Positions 23,323 through 32,484 of a DNA stretch of 64,000 nt are shown here, one piece after another (the first letter of the stretch is position 1; each line of letters starts with the position of its first letter). The notes beneath the pieces are model-generated. The model worked only from the letters and a program-made list of their open reading frames with translations, was not told where the DNA came from and did not search any database. Made by a program: the position numbers and the translations under genes. Origin of the DNA: Sandaracinobacteroides sayramensis (GTDB lineage Bacteria > Pseudomonadota > Alphaproteobacteria > Sphingomonadales > Sphingomonadaceae); the NCBI RefSeq assembly GCF_022014495.1, contig NZ_JAKLSQ010000007.1:226111-290110 (forward strand), read 5' to 3'.

Positions 23323-25827
23323 TCAGAAATTGGCCTTCACGGTCAGCAGGACGCTGCGTGGTTCGCCATAGAAACCAGTCTCGAACAGGCCGAGACCCGT
23401 ATAGTATTTCTTATCAAACAGGTTTTTTACATTAAAACGGGCGTTGATTCCATCGGTTATCCGGTATTCGGCAAAGAGATCGACCAGCGCGTATGAGCCT
23501 TGTGTGAAGCGAGCGTAACCGACGTCTTCAATCGGACTCCAGATGTTGCCGAAGAATTTGCTCTGCCAGTCAATACCTCCCCCGACTGTAAGCCGGTTGA
23601 GGGCGCCGCCCGGATTGTAGCTTGTGTGCAATTTGGCGACGTGCGCCGGTTGGGTCGTCTGCAGCATGGTGCTGAAAAGCAACTGGCCATCGCCATCGCG
23701 GACATGACTATAGGTGTAACCTCCGGATATATTCCAACCCTGAAGCGGCGTGCCGCTGATCTCCAGTTCGACACCTTTCGATTTCGCACCGGGGACGACA
23801 TCATAGACCTGAATGTCCTGCACCAACCCAAGATAGACTGCGAGGTTGGTTTGCTCGATCTGGAACAACGCCGCACTGGCATTGAGATTGCCATCGAGCC
23901 AGCCTCCCTTGATACCTGCTTCATAGCTCTTTCCCTTCATGGGAGGCAACTGATTGAAGTTCGTATCTAGGTTTTGCTGGATTTGGAAAATGTCAGTATA
24001 GCTTGCGTATAGAGATAGATTCCTATTCAAATCGACTATTACGCCAGCATATGGGGTCCAGACGTTTTTCTCTTCATACGAAATATTTAAGTTCGGTGTT
24101 GCGACATCGTCGTAATAGTTGTTTGTAAAAACCCGATGATTGGTCAGGCGCGACCCCAGCACGACGCGCAATCCTTCCACCGGATTGAGATGGGCGGCGA
24201 AATACAGGCCGTCCTGCCGCTCGCCATTCTTGTAATTGCCGGCCAGCGGAATGGCCGGTTCCGGGTAGAGCCCGTTCCAGTCATAAATGCTGCCCTCAAA
24301 AGCCGGATAGATCGAATTGTATAAGGGGCCATCGATGTCCGAGCGGGACCAGCGATACCCCGCCACGATTTGATGCTCGCGCCCCAGCAGATGCACGGTG
24401 CCCTTCACCTCGGCATCGACAGTATTCTGGATATGATCGTTCGCGAATTTGCCGATGAAATAGAACATGCCTTCACCAGTTTCCCGGTCGGGATTGCCGC
24501 CGCTGGCGCTACCGAGCATAGAGTCAAGCTTGGATCGCATGCCGTCGAATTTTAGCTTCAATGACCAGTCTTCGACCAGTTTCTGTTCGATACTTCCGAA
24601 GATCGTGCGCCTTTTGATGTCCCGGCGACTCCAGCGCGCGCCTGGATTGAACGATCGCTCCCAGTCGGTTGGCGTTCCATCTGTGAACATCATTGGGAAG
24701 CCGGTCCAGGTCGAACCGCGGGGGGTGAGAGTCCTATAGTCCAGTCCGGCTGTCACGAGCGTCGTCGGCGTGGCATCGGCTTCAATGATACCGTAGAGGA
24801 TGTTCTTGGTTTGCTTATAATGGTCCTGCCATGACTGCTGGTCCTGTATAGCGGCTACGAAACGGCCGCGAACCGTCCCCCCTTCTGTCAGCGGACCACT
24901 GATGTCGAGTTCGCCGCGATAATTCTGCCATGATCCGATCATTCCCGTCACAGAGGCCTGAAACTTTTCCGTGGGACGCTTGCGGATCATGTTGACGAGG
25001 CCACCGGGGGTTCCTGCTCCGCTCAGCAGGCCTGCCGCGCCTTTCACGATCTCGATCCGATCATAGATGGCGGTGTCGGTAAGCGTGGCTCCCCCGTCCA
25101 GAACTCCGTCATAAGCGGCAGAAACGCCGTCCTGTTGAATGTTGTCGATGGAAAAGCCGCGCGTCTGGAAGCCCAGGCGCTCACTATCGAGATTCTGGAT
25201 GATGACGCCGGTTGCGCTACGCAATGCGTCAGCGATCGACGTCACGCCCCGATCGTCCATCTGTTGCCGCGTGACGACCGAGACGGACTGGGGCACCTCT
25301 CGTGGTGTGAGCGGAAGGCCGGTGGCTGTGCTGGACAACCGCGCCGTGTAGCTGCCCGTTCCTTCCGTAGCGGCCGGATCGCTGGTCAAACTGGCATAAG
25401 AGTTGGAGGTAGCAACACCCTCTCCCTCGACCCGCACCGGCCCAAGCTGGATCGCGCCATCCGCCGATTGCGGCGCGGGCTCCAAAGTGAAGATGTTGGG
25501 GCCGGTGTGCCGGAAGGTTACCCCCGATCCGGCCAGCAGCCGGGACAGCCCCTCCGCTACGCCGAACTGTCCTTTGAGGCCCGCCGAACTACGCCCCTGC
25601 GTCAGCGCCGCATCATAAAGGATTTGCGCGCCGCTCTGTTCGCCAAAACTGTTGATGGCATCCGCGAGCGAGCCAGCGGGAATGTCATAGCCACGGACGG
25701 CTTGCGCCGTTGCCGGAGCGGGAAGCGCGAGCGCGGCGGTGGCAAGACCCGTCGAGGTCAGAAGGATCGCCCCCAGCGCCGAGCGCAATGGACGGATGTT
25801 CGCGGTTTGGCTACCCTTGGAAATCAC
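23323..25827 (-). CDS. TonB-dependent siderophore receptor with STN signalling domain (module A)
   Basis: This outer-membrane gated porin of 834 residues imports a ferric chelate. After a signal peptide (ATAALALPAPATAQA), an STN domain at about residues 45-115 (YDIPAGSLADAINSFGEQSG) signals to FecR. A plug domain follows (EVPQSVSVVTRQQMDDRGV; IVKGAAGLLSGAGTPGGLVNMIRKRP, in part), then a 22-strand barrel ending in Phe (VLLTVKANF). The plug resembles ferric-coprogen or pyoverdine-type receptors; the true ligand is unknown. A GTG start at 25827 is used. A Fur-like box lies 49 nt upstream. FecR and FecI genes precede it in the same direction. Confidence 0.93.
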   Translation of the reverse strand: MISKGSQTANIRPLRSALGAILLTSTGLATAALALPAPATAQAVRGYDIPAGSLADAINSFGEQSGAQILYDAALTQGRSSAGLKGQFGVAEGLSRLLAGSGVTFRHTGPNIFTLEPAPQSADGAIQLGPVRVEGEGVATSNSYASLTSDPAATEGTGSYTARLSSTATGLPLTPREVPQSVSVVTRQQMDDRGVTSIADALRSATGVIIQNLDSERLGFQTRGFSIDNIQQDGVSAAYDGVLDGGATLTDTAIYDRIEIVKGAAGLLSGAGTPGGLVNMIRKRPTEKFQASVTGMIGSWQNYRGELDISGPLTEGGTVRGRFVAAIQDQQSWQDHYKQTKNILYGIIEADATPTTLVTAGLDYRTLTPRGSTWTGFPMMFTDGTPTDWERSFNPGARWSRRDIKRRTIFGSIEQKLVEDWSLKLKFDGMRSKLDSMLGSASGGNPDRETGEGMFYFIGKFANDHIQNTVDAEVKGTVHLLGREHQIVAGYRWSRSDIDGPLYNSIYPAFEGSIYDWNGLYPEPAIPLAGNYKNGERQDGLYFAAHLNPVEGLRVVLGSRLTNHRVFTNNYYDDVATPNLNISYEEKNVWTPYAGVIVDLNRNLSLYASYTDIFQIQQNLDTNFNQLPPMKGKSYEAGIKGGWLDGNLNASAALFQIEQTNLAVYLGLVQDIQVYDVVPGAKSKGVELEISGTPLQGWNISGGYTYSHVRDGDGQLLFSTMLQTTQPAHVAKLHTSYNPGGALNRLTVGGGIDWQSKFFGNIWSPIEDVGYARFTQGSYALVDLFAEYRITDGINARFNVKNLFDKKYYTGLGLFETGFYGEPRSVLLTVKANF

Positions 25828-25875
25828 GCTCTTGGTTCCCCCGAAGCTGTTAAGGCACTGTCAGGACCTTTCGCT

Positions 25876-25894
25876 AATGCGAATTGCCCTCATT
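25876..25894. promoter_or_regulatory. Fur box upstream of the module A receptor
   Basis: AATGCGAATTGCCCTCATT matches the 19-bp Fur consensus AATGAGAATnATTCTCATT at about 14 positions. It is located just upstream of the receptor start, so iron repression is expected. Confidence 0.55.
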
Positions 25895-25955
25895 AATGCA
25901 GACTGTCGGGATCGCGATTTGGAAACCTCAAACGCGAAATTTTTCCATGTCGCCG

Positions 25956-26915
25956 TCAGGAGTGGAGCAAGATCACCCGATCGGTAAGCCGGGTCGAACG
26001 GATTCCAAGCGTCCGCTGGATCACGTCGATGCTGCCCACAGGATCGCGGACGTCGAACGTGCCGCTCACCGGGCGATTTGCCAGATGGTCGCCGATCACC
26101 CCGATATAGCCGCGATGATAGCGGCCCAATTCCGCCACGACCTCGCCCAGTGGACGGTTGACGATCCGCATGCGCCCTCTGGTCCAGGCATCGGCATCGG
26201 CCACTGAAGCGGGCCGGGAGCCGTCCAGGCTGTCAGCGTCATACTCGATCGCTTCGCCTTCGAGCAGCACGGCCGATTGTCGTTTCAAGGCGACACGCAC
26301 GCTATGTTCCGTGACGGTGACGCGCGCGCCGTCGCCGATCTGCCGGACGAGGAAGCGCGTTCCCAGCGCCGTGCTGGTGCCGTTCCCGGCTATCACGGAG
26401 AAGGGGTTCGCGGGATCGGGCGCGACCCGGAACGCGGCTTCCCCCTTCAACAGCGTCACCGTTCGTCCATCGGGCGCGAACGATATGGCGCTGCCGGTGT
26501 TGAGCATCGCGGTCGAGCCATCGGGCAGCGGGATTTCCCTGATCTCGCCCCTCTCGGTCATGGCATCGGCCCGCAAGTGCGTCGATATGTCGTTCTCCAG
26601 GACGATGAACAGCGCGAGGCTGGCCGCGATCGCCCCGCCGATCCATTGCCGCCGATGGTTGCGCGTCGGCTGCGCCCATCGCCGCGGATTGCGACGCACT
26701 GGACGAGGGGCCGGAGCCAGCATCGGCGCGTCCATCGATTGCCAGACCGCTGCCGCACGCTCGAACGCAAGGGCGTGCTGCGGATCGGACGCGAGCCATT
26801 GTCGAAGGCGGGCTTCATCCTCGGCCGTCATGTCGCCCGATTCGCGTTCGGCAAACCATTGCGCGGCTTGCCTGTTGACCTGTTTGGGAATTGGCGGCTC
26901 TCCACGCATCGTCAT
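25956..26915 (-). CDS. fecR: FecR-family anti-sigma/signal transducer (module A)
   Basis: FecR spans the inner membrane. It contacts the receptor's STN domain in the periplasm and holds or activates its partner sigma factor. The 319 residues comprise an N-terminal DUF4880-like region (QAAQWFAERESGDMTAEDEARLRQWLASDP, in part), a membrane helix (GGAIAASLALFIVLE), the FecR domain (IREIPLPDGSTAMLNTGSAI) and a C-terminal domain ending DRVILLHS. It follows fecI by 90 nt. Start ATG 26915, with ATG 26909 also possible. Confidence 0.92.
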   Translation of the reverse strand: MTMRGEPPIPKQVNRQAAQWFAERESGDMTAEDEARLRQWLASDPQHALAFERAAAVWQSMDAPMLAPAPRPVRRNPRRWAQPTRNHRRQWIGGAIAASLALFIVLENDISTHLRADAMTERGEIREIPLPDGSTAMLNTGSAISFAPDGRTVTLLKGEAAFRVAPDPANPFSVIAGNGTSTALGTRFLVRQIGDGARVTVTEHSVRVALKRQSAVLLEGEAIEYDADSLDGSRPASVADADAWTRGRMRIVNRPLGEVVAELGRYHRGYIGVIGDHLANRPVSGTFDVRDPVGSIDVIQRTLGIRSTRLTDRVILLHS

Positions 26916-27005
26916 ATCTCCGCGAGCAGAGCGTCGCCAGAACTCCGCTTGCCCCCACTTCTTATGACGACCGAAAATGCGAAATGGAAACCTGTCCGCC
27001 CGGAT

Positions 27006-27515
27006 TCATTCATCCGGATCGAGCCGATCCAGGCAATGCGCCATGGCCTGCGCGATGTAGCGCGTGACCATCTGGCGGCTGAGTCCGAGGCGGGAGGCGA
27101 TTTCACTTGCGGGCAGACCCTCGACGCGGCGCATGTGGAGAATCTTGCGGCACCGGGGGGACAGTTCCCGCACGGCCGATTGAACCAGCCCCAACGCCTC
27201 GCGATCGAGCAGCATCCTTTCCGCCAGCGGGCTTTCGTCCGCCACGTCTTCGGAAAGCGGCCCTTCCTTGAACAACTCGCCATGACGGTGATCGGCCTTC
27301 GCGCGGTCCACGGCAAGGTTGGTTGCCAGCCTGAACAGATAGGCCCGCCTGTTAGCGATGGGCGGGTCGTCCTCGACCCGCTGGACGCGGAACCACAGGC
27401 TTTGTGTCACGTCCTCGGCTGCGGGAACGCTACCGACGATACGCTGCGCGAGCCGCACAAGCGATGGGCGCTCGGCAAGCAACAGGCGGGTCAAGGCAAT
27501 GGCGTTCGTCGGCAT
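27006..27515 (-). CDS. fecI: ECF RNA polymerase sigma factor, FecI type (module A)
   Basis: This sigma-70 family extracytoplasmic-function factor of 169 residues has region 2 (AEDVTQSLWFRVQRVEDDPPIANRRAYLFRLATNLAVDRAK, in part). Region 4 (SPRCRKILHMRRVEGLPASEIASRLGLSRQMV, in part) contains its helix-turn-helix. It should direct transcription of the downstream receptor operon when FecR is triggered. The ATG at 27515 is preferred over the open frame to 27569, because that extension would cover the Fur-like palindrome at 27536-27552. It is divergent from a small XRE gene, a pairing repeated at the right end of the window. Confidence 0.92.
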   Translation of the reverse strand: MPTNAIALTRLLLAERPSLVRLAQRIVGSVPAAEDVTQSLWFRVQRVEDDPPIANRRAYLFRLATNLAVDRAKADHRHGELFKEGPLSEDVADESPLAERMLLDREALGLVQSAVRELSPRCRKILHMRRVEGLPASEIASRLGLSRQMVTRYIAQAMAHCLDRLDPDE

Positions 27516-27535
27516 CGCCACGGCCTTAGCGCATG

Positions 27536-27552
27536 TTGCGATCAATTCGCAA
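27536..27552. promoter_or_regulatory. Fur-like palindrome upstream of fecI (module A)
   Basis: TTGCGATCAATTCGCAA is a perfect TTGCGA-N5-TCGCAA palindrome, 21 nt upstream of the sigma-factor start. The same architecture recurs at the other fecI genes in this window. Confidence 0.6.
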
Positions 27553-27578
27553 CTGTCCGCATTGCGCAAATGTAGAGC

Positions 27579-27599
27579 ATACTCCGTGGTGAAATACTC
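27579..27599. repeat. Direct repeat ATACTC in the XRE promoter
   Basis: ATACTC occurs twice with a 15-bp period (27579 and 27594), 25-45 nt before the XRE start. The same pair with the same spacing is kept at 63667 and 63682 in front of the decayed XRE copy. It may be an autoregulatory operator. Confidence 0.4.
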
Positions 27600-27623
27600 T
27601 GCACGGCGGTGCTATGCAGGCAC

Positions 27624-27851
27624 ATGGAGACACGGGACATATTGGCGCGCAACCTCAAGCGCATCCGCCTTGAACGGGGCTTGTCGCAGGAGGAACTGGC
27701 GCACCGCGCCGACATCGACCGCACCTATATCAGCGCGCTTGAACGCCGGGTCTATGCCGCCAGTATCGACGTGATCGGGCGGATCGCCAAGGCGCTGAAC
27801 GTCGAACCCGCCGCTTTGCTCGCCAAGCCGGTCAAGTCGAGATCGAAATAG
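27624..27851 (+). CDS. Small XRE-family regulator (controller-protein-like)
   Basis: The 75-residue single-domain helix-turn-helix protein starts METRDILARNLKRIRLERG, followed by LSQEELAHRADIDRTYISALERR as the HTH. It resembles restriction-modification controller proteins and many solitary XRE proteins of alphaproteobacteria. No restriction or methyltransferase gene is nearby. It is divergent from fecI with a shared 109-nt control region, so it may modulate the sigma factor. A mutated copy lies at 63711-63936 beside the module E fecI. Confidence 0.85.
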   Translation: METRDILARNLKRIRLERGLSQEELAHRADIDRTYISALERRVYAASIDVIGRIAKALNVEPAALLAKPVKSRSK

Positions 27852-27860
27852 CCTTCGCTA

Positions 27861-27968
27861 CTCGTCGGCAAGCCCTTCACCCTCCAACATGCGCGCGAAG
27901 GCGTGCCGAGCGAGCATTGGAACAGGACGGCCTTCTGGCACAGCAGCAGCCGCGCATTTAACTTCTGA
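27861..27968 (+). pseudogene. Short coding relic downstream of the XRE gene
   Basis: The frame reads LVGKPFTLQHAREGVPSEHW, then NRTAFWHSSSRAFNF and a stop. It has no start or ribosome site and looks like the C-terminal tail of a lost gene. The family is not recognised. No other feature fills the 188 nt between the XRE gene and the esterase. Confidence 0.3.
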
Positions 27969-28039
27969 TCATGCCCGCCCGGAGCATGTCCTGCAGCGGC
28001 TCCAGTCCCAAAGTGTCTATCATTGCCATTCGAAACAGA

Positions 28040-28837
28040 TCAGGTGCTGGCAAGGCGAAGTGCGCGCGGAATGGCTGCCGACACGATGGAGGCATGGTCC
28101 TCTCCCGGCAGCAAATGAAAGGCTGCGCCGCCGTCTCCCAACTGTGACTGAAGCTGCATCCCAAGCTCGCGCGCGGCTTCGATCATGTTTCGCTGCGAAC
28201 GCCGTTTCCGGACGCTGTCGGCGTTCTCAAGCGCCGCCTGCCAAGGCGGAAGCGGGCCTTCCCATTCGCCGGCCAGCAACAGCACGCGACTGCTCCCACC
28301 CACCGCAATCCCCGCCGGCTGCAACTGTTCGCTATCCCACCAGATGGACGGGCTGACAGCGATGAAGCGGCTGAAGCCATAGCCTCCGTGCGTGAGCGCC
28401 CAGAGCGTGAAATAGCCCCCCAGCGAATGGCCGAACAGCGCCAGCCGGCCGCCGTCCAGCGGTGCCGGAACGGATTGAATGACCTCGCGCCGCAGGAACT
28501 CGAGGAAGTGGCGCCCACTGCCACCGCGTGAACCTTCCTCTCCTTCTGTCGGGACGAAGTCGGTGAAATCCGTCTCGCGTCGCGCTTTGTTGTCATCACC
28601 CGCGTGCGCGATCCCAATCAGCACCATCGGCTCAACAGCCGTTGCGTCGGGCCGTCGGGCCATGCGCTGCAACGCCTCGGTTGCAGTTGCAAAACAGCCG
28701 TCGGCATCAAGCAGGAGAAGGGCAGGCCAGCCGTTCACGGGCGCCGGTCCGTCAGGCAGGCAGAGGCTTATATGATAGGCATATCCGTCATGGATTGCGC
28801 GACGCTCGGTCAGCTGAAATCGAGGGTCTGCCTTCAT
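28040..28837 (-). CDS. Siderophore esterase-like alpha/beta hydrolase (IroE/Fes-type fold)
   Basis: This 265-residue hydrolase belongs to the esterase D-like family that includes IroE and BesA, which open ferric catecholate siderophores. It shows the nucleophile elbow FGHSLGG, then SPSIWWDSE and the catalytic His in GEDHAS. The N-terminus reads AYHISLCLPDGPAPVNGWPALLLLDADG (in part). No signal peptide is seen, so it probably acts in the cytoplasm. It is divergent from the siderophore-binding lipoprotein gene with a shared control region, which supports iron release from an imported ferri-siderophore. Confidence 0.82.
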   Translation of the reverse strand: MKADPRFQLTERRAIHDGYAYHISLCLPDGPAPVNGWPALLLLDADGCFATATEALQRMARRPDATAVEPMVLIGIAHAGDDNKARRETDFTDFVPTEGEEGSRGGSGRHFLEFLRREVIQSVPAPLDGGRLALFGHSLGGYFTLWALTHGGYGFSRFIAVSPSIWWDSEQLQPAGIAVGGSSRVLLLAGEWEGPLPPWQAALENADSVRKRRSQRNMIEAARELGMQLQSQLGDGGAAFHLLPGEDHASIVSAAIPRALRLAST

Positions 28838-28902
28838 GCGTCTGCGTGCGCACGGCAGGTGGAAGCTTGCAAGGCCGGAATCCTTCAGATGCAGTTTTTG
28901 GA

Positions 28903-28919
28903 TTGATATTGCACATCAA
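28903..28919. promoter_or_regulatory. Possible Fur-type operator in the esterase/binding-protein divergent region
   Basis: TTGATATTGCACATCAA is a 17-bp element with perfect 5-bp ends (TTGAT and ATCAA), of the same length as the Fur-like boxes. Its centre matches the Fur consensus poorly. Its position between two divergent iron genes makes it a candidate only. Confidence 0.3.
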
Positions 28920-28972
28920 ACTCAATAGCTGATGAACCAAGGCCTTTGCAACTCAACAGGGACGCGTCGAGC

Positions 28973-30175
28973 ATGGGGAAAATCGCACTGAATGTTGGGA
29001 GATCAGAGCCCGGAACGATCGCGCTTTCAAGGCTTTCGCGGGTGCTGCCGGGGATCGTCGCCCTGGGTGCCTTGCTGCTGCTTCCTGCCTGCTCGCCCCA
29101 GGCGGATTCTGCAAAGACCGAACACACGGCTCCCCTTGTCGATCTGCGCGGTCGCCCGATCGAAATCGGCGCCCCGGCTACGAAAATTGCCATCGACGAC
29201 AGCCGCTATCTCGTGGCGCTGGGGTTGATCCATCCGGACCCGGTGTCGCTGCTGGTGGCCTGGCCAAAGGATGTGAATCGGCTGGGCGAGGAAACCTACC
29301 GGCAGTTGCTGGCCAAGTCCCCCCAGTTGGCTGACCTTCCGAAGATCGGCAGCTCGGCCGGAGCCTTCGATGCAGAATCGCTGCTGGCCGCAAGGCCGGA
29401 TGTCGCGCTGCTCTCGCTTGAAAGCGGCGTGACTGAGGCGCAGATCGCACAGCTCGAGCAAGCGGGCATCAAGGTCGTGGTGCTGGATTTCGTCCAGCAG
29501 CCGCTTGAGAATCTGGAAAACAGTCTGCTGCTGCTGGGCAAGCTCACCGGCCGTGAGCAACAGGCGAAGAGCTATATTGCCTTCCGCGCCGAGCATATGA
29601 AGCGGGTTTCCGATCGCATTGCCAAGCTGCCTGCAGCGGCTCGGCCGACCGTGTTTCTGGAAGCGCATGCCGGGATGAGCAAGGAATGCTGCAGCTCGCC
29701 CGGCCGCGGCAACATCGGCAACTACATCGACTTTGTCGGCGGGCATAACATCGGCGGCGACGTGATCGATCAGCACTGGGGCAAGCTGAACCTCGAATAT
29801 ATCATCTCGCGTGATCCGCACGTCTATATCGCGACCGGCGGCCCCCATCTTGAAAAGGCCGGTGGGCTGGTGCTGGGCGCCGGCTATGATGCCGAGACGG
29901 CGCGCGCTTCGCTTGCTCGCATGGCAGCCCGGCAGGGGATATCCAGCCTTTCGGCGGTGCAGGCAGGGCGTGTGCACGGCTTTTCGCACCAGTTGATCAA
30001 CTCGCCGCTGGATATCGTCGCAGTGGAGCGGTTTGCCACCTGGATTCACCCGGAGCTGTTCGCCGATGTCGACCCGGCGGTGACGCTCGACGAGATCAAC
30101 AACCGCTTTCTCGCGGTGCCGGCGAAGGGGATCTACTGGATCGACCTGAAGCCGGAAGCCGTTCAGCCAAACTGA
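28973..30175 (+). CDS. Iron-siderophore ABC transporter substrate-binding lipoprotein
   Basis: This binding protein of 400 residues has a lipoprotein signal (ALGALLLLPACSPQA) and the type III periplasmic-binding fold. The N-terminal lobe includes VDLRGRPIEIGAPATKIAI; a linker helix follows around LTGREQQAKSYIAFRAEH; the C-terminal lobe includes ECCSSPGRGNIGNYIDFVGG. It should carry a ferri-siderophore or similar chelate from the receptor to the permease at 32484-33527. The ATG at 28973 has AGGGA upstream and gives a normal signal peptide. It is followed 29 nt later by the YncE-like gene, probably in one operon. Confidence 0.85.
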   Translation: MGKIALNVGRSEPGTIALSRLSRVLPGIVALGALLLLPACSPQADSAKTEHTAPLVDLRGRPIEIGAPATKIAIDDSRYLVALGLIHPDPVSLLVAWPKDVNRLGEETYRQLLAKSPQLADLPKIGSSAGAFDAESLLAARPDVALLSLESGVTEAQIAQLEQAGIKVVVLDFVQQPLENLENSLLLLGKLTGREQQAKSYIAFRAEHMKRVSDRIAKLPAAARPTVFLEAHAGMSKECCSSPGRGNIGNYIDFVGGHNIGGDVIDQHWGKLNLEYIISRDPHVYIATGGPHLEKAGGLVLGAGYDAETARASLARMAARQGISSLSAVQAGRVHGFSHQLINSPLDIVAVERFATWIHPELFADVDPAVTLDEINNRFLAVPAKGIYWIDLKPEAVQPN

Positions 30176-30204
30176 TGCCTCTCAACGCATAGGAGAATAT
30201 CCGC

Positions 30205-31629
30205 ATGAAAATCCCCGGTCTGAAGGCCGTCGCGCTGGGCCTGCTGCTGTCCGCGTCTCCCCTGACATTCGCGCCAGCCCTGGCGCAGGCCAGCTTCACC
30301 GATGTTGATCGCACCTCGTCCGCGCGGGTGAACTTCCAGTCAGCCGAGAGTGGAAAGCCGATCCTGGCCGGTGCGCCCGTGAAGGTGACGGGCGACGGCT
30401 TCAAGGCTGGCCAGCAAGTCACGTTGCTCTATGGCAAAACTCCACTGCCGGGCGGCAATTTCAGTGCCGATGCAGACGGGAAGATCGAGGGCCAGATCAA
30501 CGTGCCCGCGAACGCCGTATCCGGCGTGTTTCCTATCCTGGTGGTGGCCGATGCCCCTTATGCGGCGACCATCGCCGAGCTGAAGGTTTCGCCGACCATC
30601 CCGCTATCTGGCGAAAAGGCCTATAAAGTCACGCAGGCGCACACCGCCAAGGGCGTCTATCAATCGGCCTACAGCGCGAAGACCAATACGCTGTTCACGA
30701 CTTCTGCGCAGGGGCGGCCGCCGGTAACCAATTCCGAGCTGGTGAAGCTGGACGCCAAAACCCTGAAAGTCCTGGCCCGCACGACACCTGACGTGGCGCC
30801 GACCCCTGCCCGCTCCGACGGCGCGCCTGCCGCCGAGCCGCAGAAACCCGGCCTGTACGCCGTCTACGGTATTGGCCTCGACGATGCGAAGGGCACCGTC
30901 TGGGTGACGAACACGCGGCAGGACACCGTGGCGGTCTATAATCAGGCGGATCTCAAGCTGATCAAGCAGTTCCCGCCGAAAACGGTGAACCATGCGCGCG
31001 ACGTCGTCGTCGATGCAGACCAAGGCAAGGCCTTTTCCAGCGCCACTCTGACGCCAGTGGTAAAGGTCTTCGATACGGCGACGCTTGCGCCGCCCACGGA
31101 CATCCATATCCGCTCGAAGGTTCGCGGCGGAGAGTTCTCGGCGGCGAGCCTCTCCTACAATCCCGCTGCCCATCTGCTCTATGTCGTCAGCCATACAACG
31201 GACGAAGTCGCCGTGATCAATACGAAGACGGATAAGGTGGAAAAGCTTTTCCCGGTGCCCGGCGCGAAGAGCAGCATCGGCGTCAGCCACGACCCGCAGA
31301 CGGGCCGCATCTTCGTTGCCGCGCAGGGAACCGACAATCTGATCGTTCTCGACGGCAACGACGGCAAGGTGATCGCCGACACACCGATCGGCGCAGGGGC
31401 GCTGAACGTTGTCTTCGATCCGGTTAAGCGGCGGGCCTATGTCTCCAACCGCGGCGCCAGCACGATCGCTGTGGCCGATGCCGACGGCAAGCTCGTCGCG
31501 AACCTCGGCCCGGCGCCGACGGCCAACCATGTCGCGCTTGGCAAGAACGGCACCATCTATGCCGTCAACCGGTCGTCGGCAACCACCGGCGAAGACACTG
31601 ACAGAATCATGGTGATTCAGCCCCGTTGA
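30205..31629 (+). CDS. Periplasmic YncE-like beta-propeller protein
   Basis: The 474-residue protein has a signal peptide ending ALAQA near residue 28. An Ig-like region at about 35-140 contains VKVTGDGFKAGQQVTLLYG. A seven-bladed YncE/YVTN-type propeller follows with repeats such as GLDDAKGTVWVTNTRQDTVAVYN (in part), LLYVVSHTTDEVAVINT and RAYVSNRGASTIAVAD. The E. coli YncE relative is iron-regulated. Here it sits right behind the binding-protein gene, so a role in periplasmic siderophore handling is plausible but unproven. AGGAG precedes the ATG. Confidence 0.8.
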   Translation: MKIPGLKAVALGLLLSASPLTFAPALAQASFTDVDRTSSARVNFQSAESGKPILAGAPVKVTGDGFKAGQQVTLLYGKTPLPGGNFSADADGKIEGQINVPANAVSGVFPILVVADAPYAATIAELKVSPTIPLSGEKAYKVTQAHTAKGVYQSAYSAKTNTLFTTSAQGRPPVTNSELVKLDAKTLKVLARTTPDVAPTPARSDGAPAAEPQKPGLYAVYGIGLDDAKGTVWVTNTRQDTVAVYNQADLKLIKQFPPKTVNHARDVVVDADQGKAFSSATLTPVVKVFDTATLAPPTDIHIRSKVRGGEFSAASLSYNPAAHLLYVVSHTTDEVAVINTKTDKVEKLFPVPGAKSSIGVSHDPQTGRIFVAAQGTDNLIVLDGNDGKVIADTPIGAGALNVVFDPVKRRAYVSNRGASTIAVADADGKLVANLGPAPTANHVALGKNGTIYAVNRSSATTGEDTDRIMVIQPR

Positions 31630-31698
31630 GATCATGTGCCGGGCGCGCCTGTCGCGCGCTGCCTTGGTCAGCCGGCTATGGCCGGCGTGCCCGGCCGC

Positions 31699-32484
31699 CT
31701 ACAAGATGCCGTCGAGATCGATGCGGAGCCGGCCGTCGACCAGTTTCACCTCGGCAGCCACCCGATAGACGTCCGCCAGTACTGCGCTGTTGATCGCTTC
31801 GGCAGGCGCGCCGTCGGCGGCAAGCCGGCCTTCGGCAAATATCAGCACCCTGTCGGACCAGCGCGCCGCTATCTCCAGATCGTGCAGCACCATCAGCACG
31901 ATCATTCCGGTTTCACGCGCGATTTGGTGCACCAGCTTCATCACGCGAAGCTGGAAATGCAGATCCAGCGCGCTGATCGGTTCATCCAGCAACAGCACCC
32001 GTGGGCCGCGTGCGAGCGCCTGCGACAGCGACGCCAACTGGCGCTGACCGCCGGAGAGGCGATCCAGTTGCGTCATCGCCAGGCCGGTGATGCCGACCCG
32101 GTCGATCACTTCCATTGCACGTTCGAGGATTTCGGCGTCGCTCAATCGTGCGCCTTCAACCGGCGAGGCCCTGAGCGCACCTGTAACCGTTTCCAACACC
32201 GTCAGCGCCACCTGCTGCGGCAACGATTGCGGCATATAGGTCACGAGCCGCGCATGATCGGCCAGCGACAGCTTCGTCAACTCGCGCGCGCCCAGCCGCA
32301 CGGAGCCCTCGCCGGCATGGAGGCCGGCGATGGTGCGCAGCAATGTGGTTTTCCCCGCAGCGTTGGGGCCGATCAGCGAGACCAGCTGGCCGGGAGGGAT
32401 GGCCGGAATGCTCAGGCCATGGACGACCGTCCGCGCGCCGTAGCCGGCCGAAAGCCCTTCGATCTGCAAGGCTTCGGTGAACAT
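31699..32484 (-). CDS. Iron-siderophore ABC transporter ATP-binding protein
   Basis: This 261-residue ATPase of the FecE/FhuC type shows Walker A GPNAAGKTT, the signature LSGGQRQ, Walker B VLLLDEP and the H-loop in VLHDLE. It powers the permease encoded directly upstream; its ATG shares a base with the permease stop (TGATG), so synthesis is coupled. The longer open frame extending to 33108 overlaps the permease and is not coding. It is convergent with the YncE-like gene (69 nt gap with GC-rich dyads but no T run). Confidence 0.93.
   Translation of the reverse strand: MFTEALQIEGLSAGYGARTVVHGLSIPAIPPGQLVSLIGPNAAGKTTLLRTIAGLHAGEGSVRLGARELTKLSLADHARLVTYMPQSLPQQVALTVLETVTGALRASPVEGARLSDAEILERAMEVIDRVGITGLAMTQLDRLSGGQRQLASLSQALARGPRVLLLDEPISALDLHFQLRVMKLVHQIARETGMIVLMVLHDLEIAARWSDRVLIFAEGRLAADGAPAEAINSAVLADVYRVAAEVKLVDGRLRIDLDGIL

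Noticed and set aside
31630..31698. GC-rich dyads between the convergent YncE-like and ABC ATPase genes as a terminator
   Set aside because: CCGGC/GCCGG dyads are present but there is no T run on either strand, so a rho-independent terminator cannot be supported.
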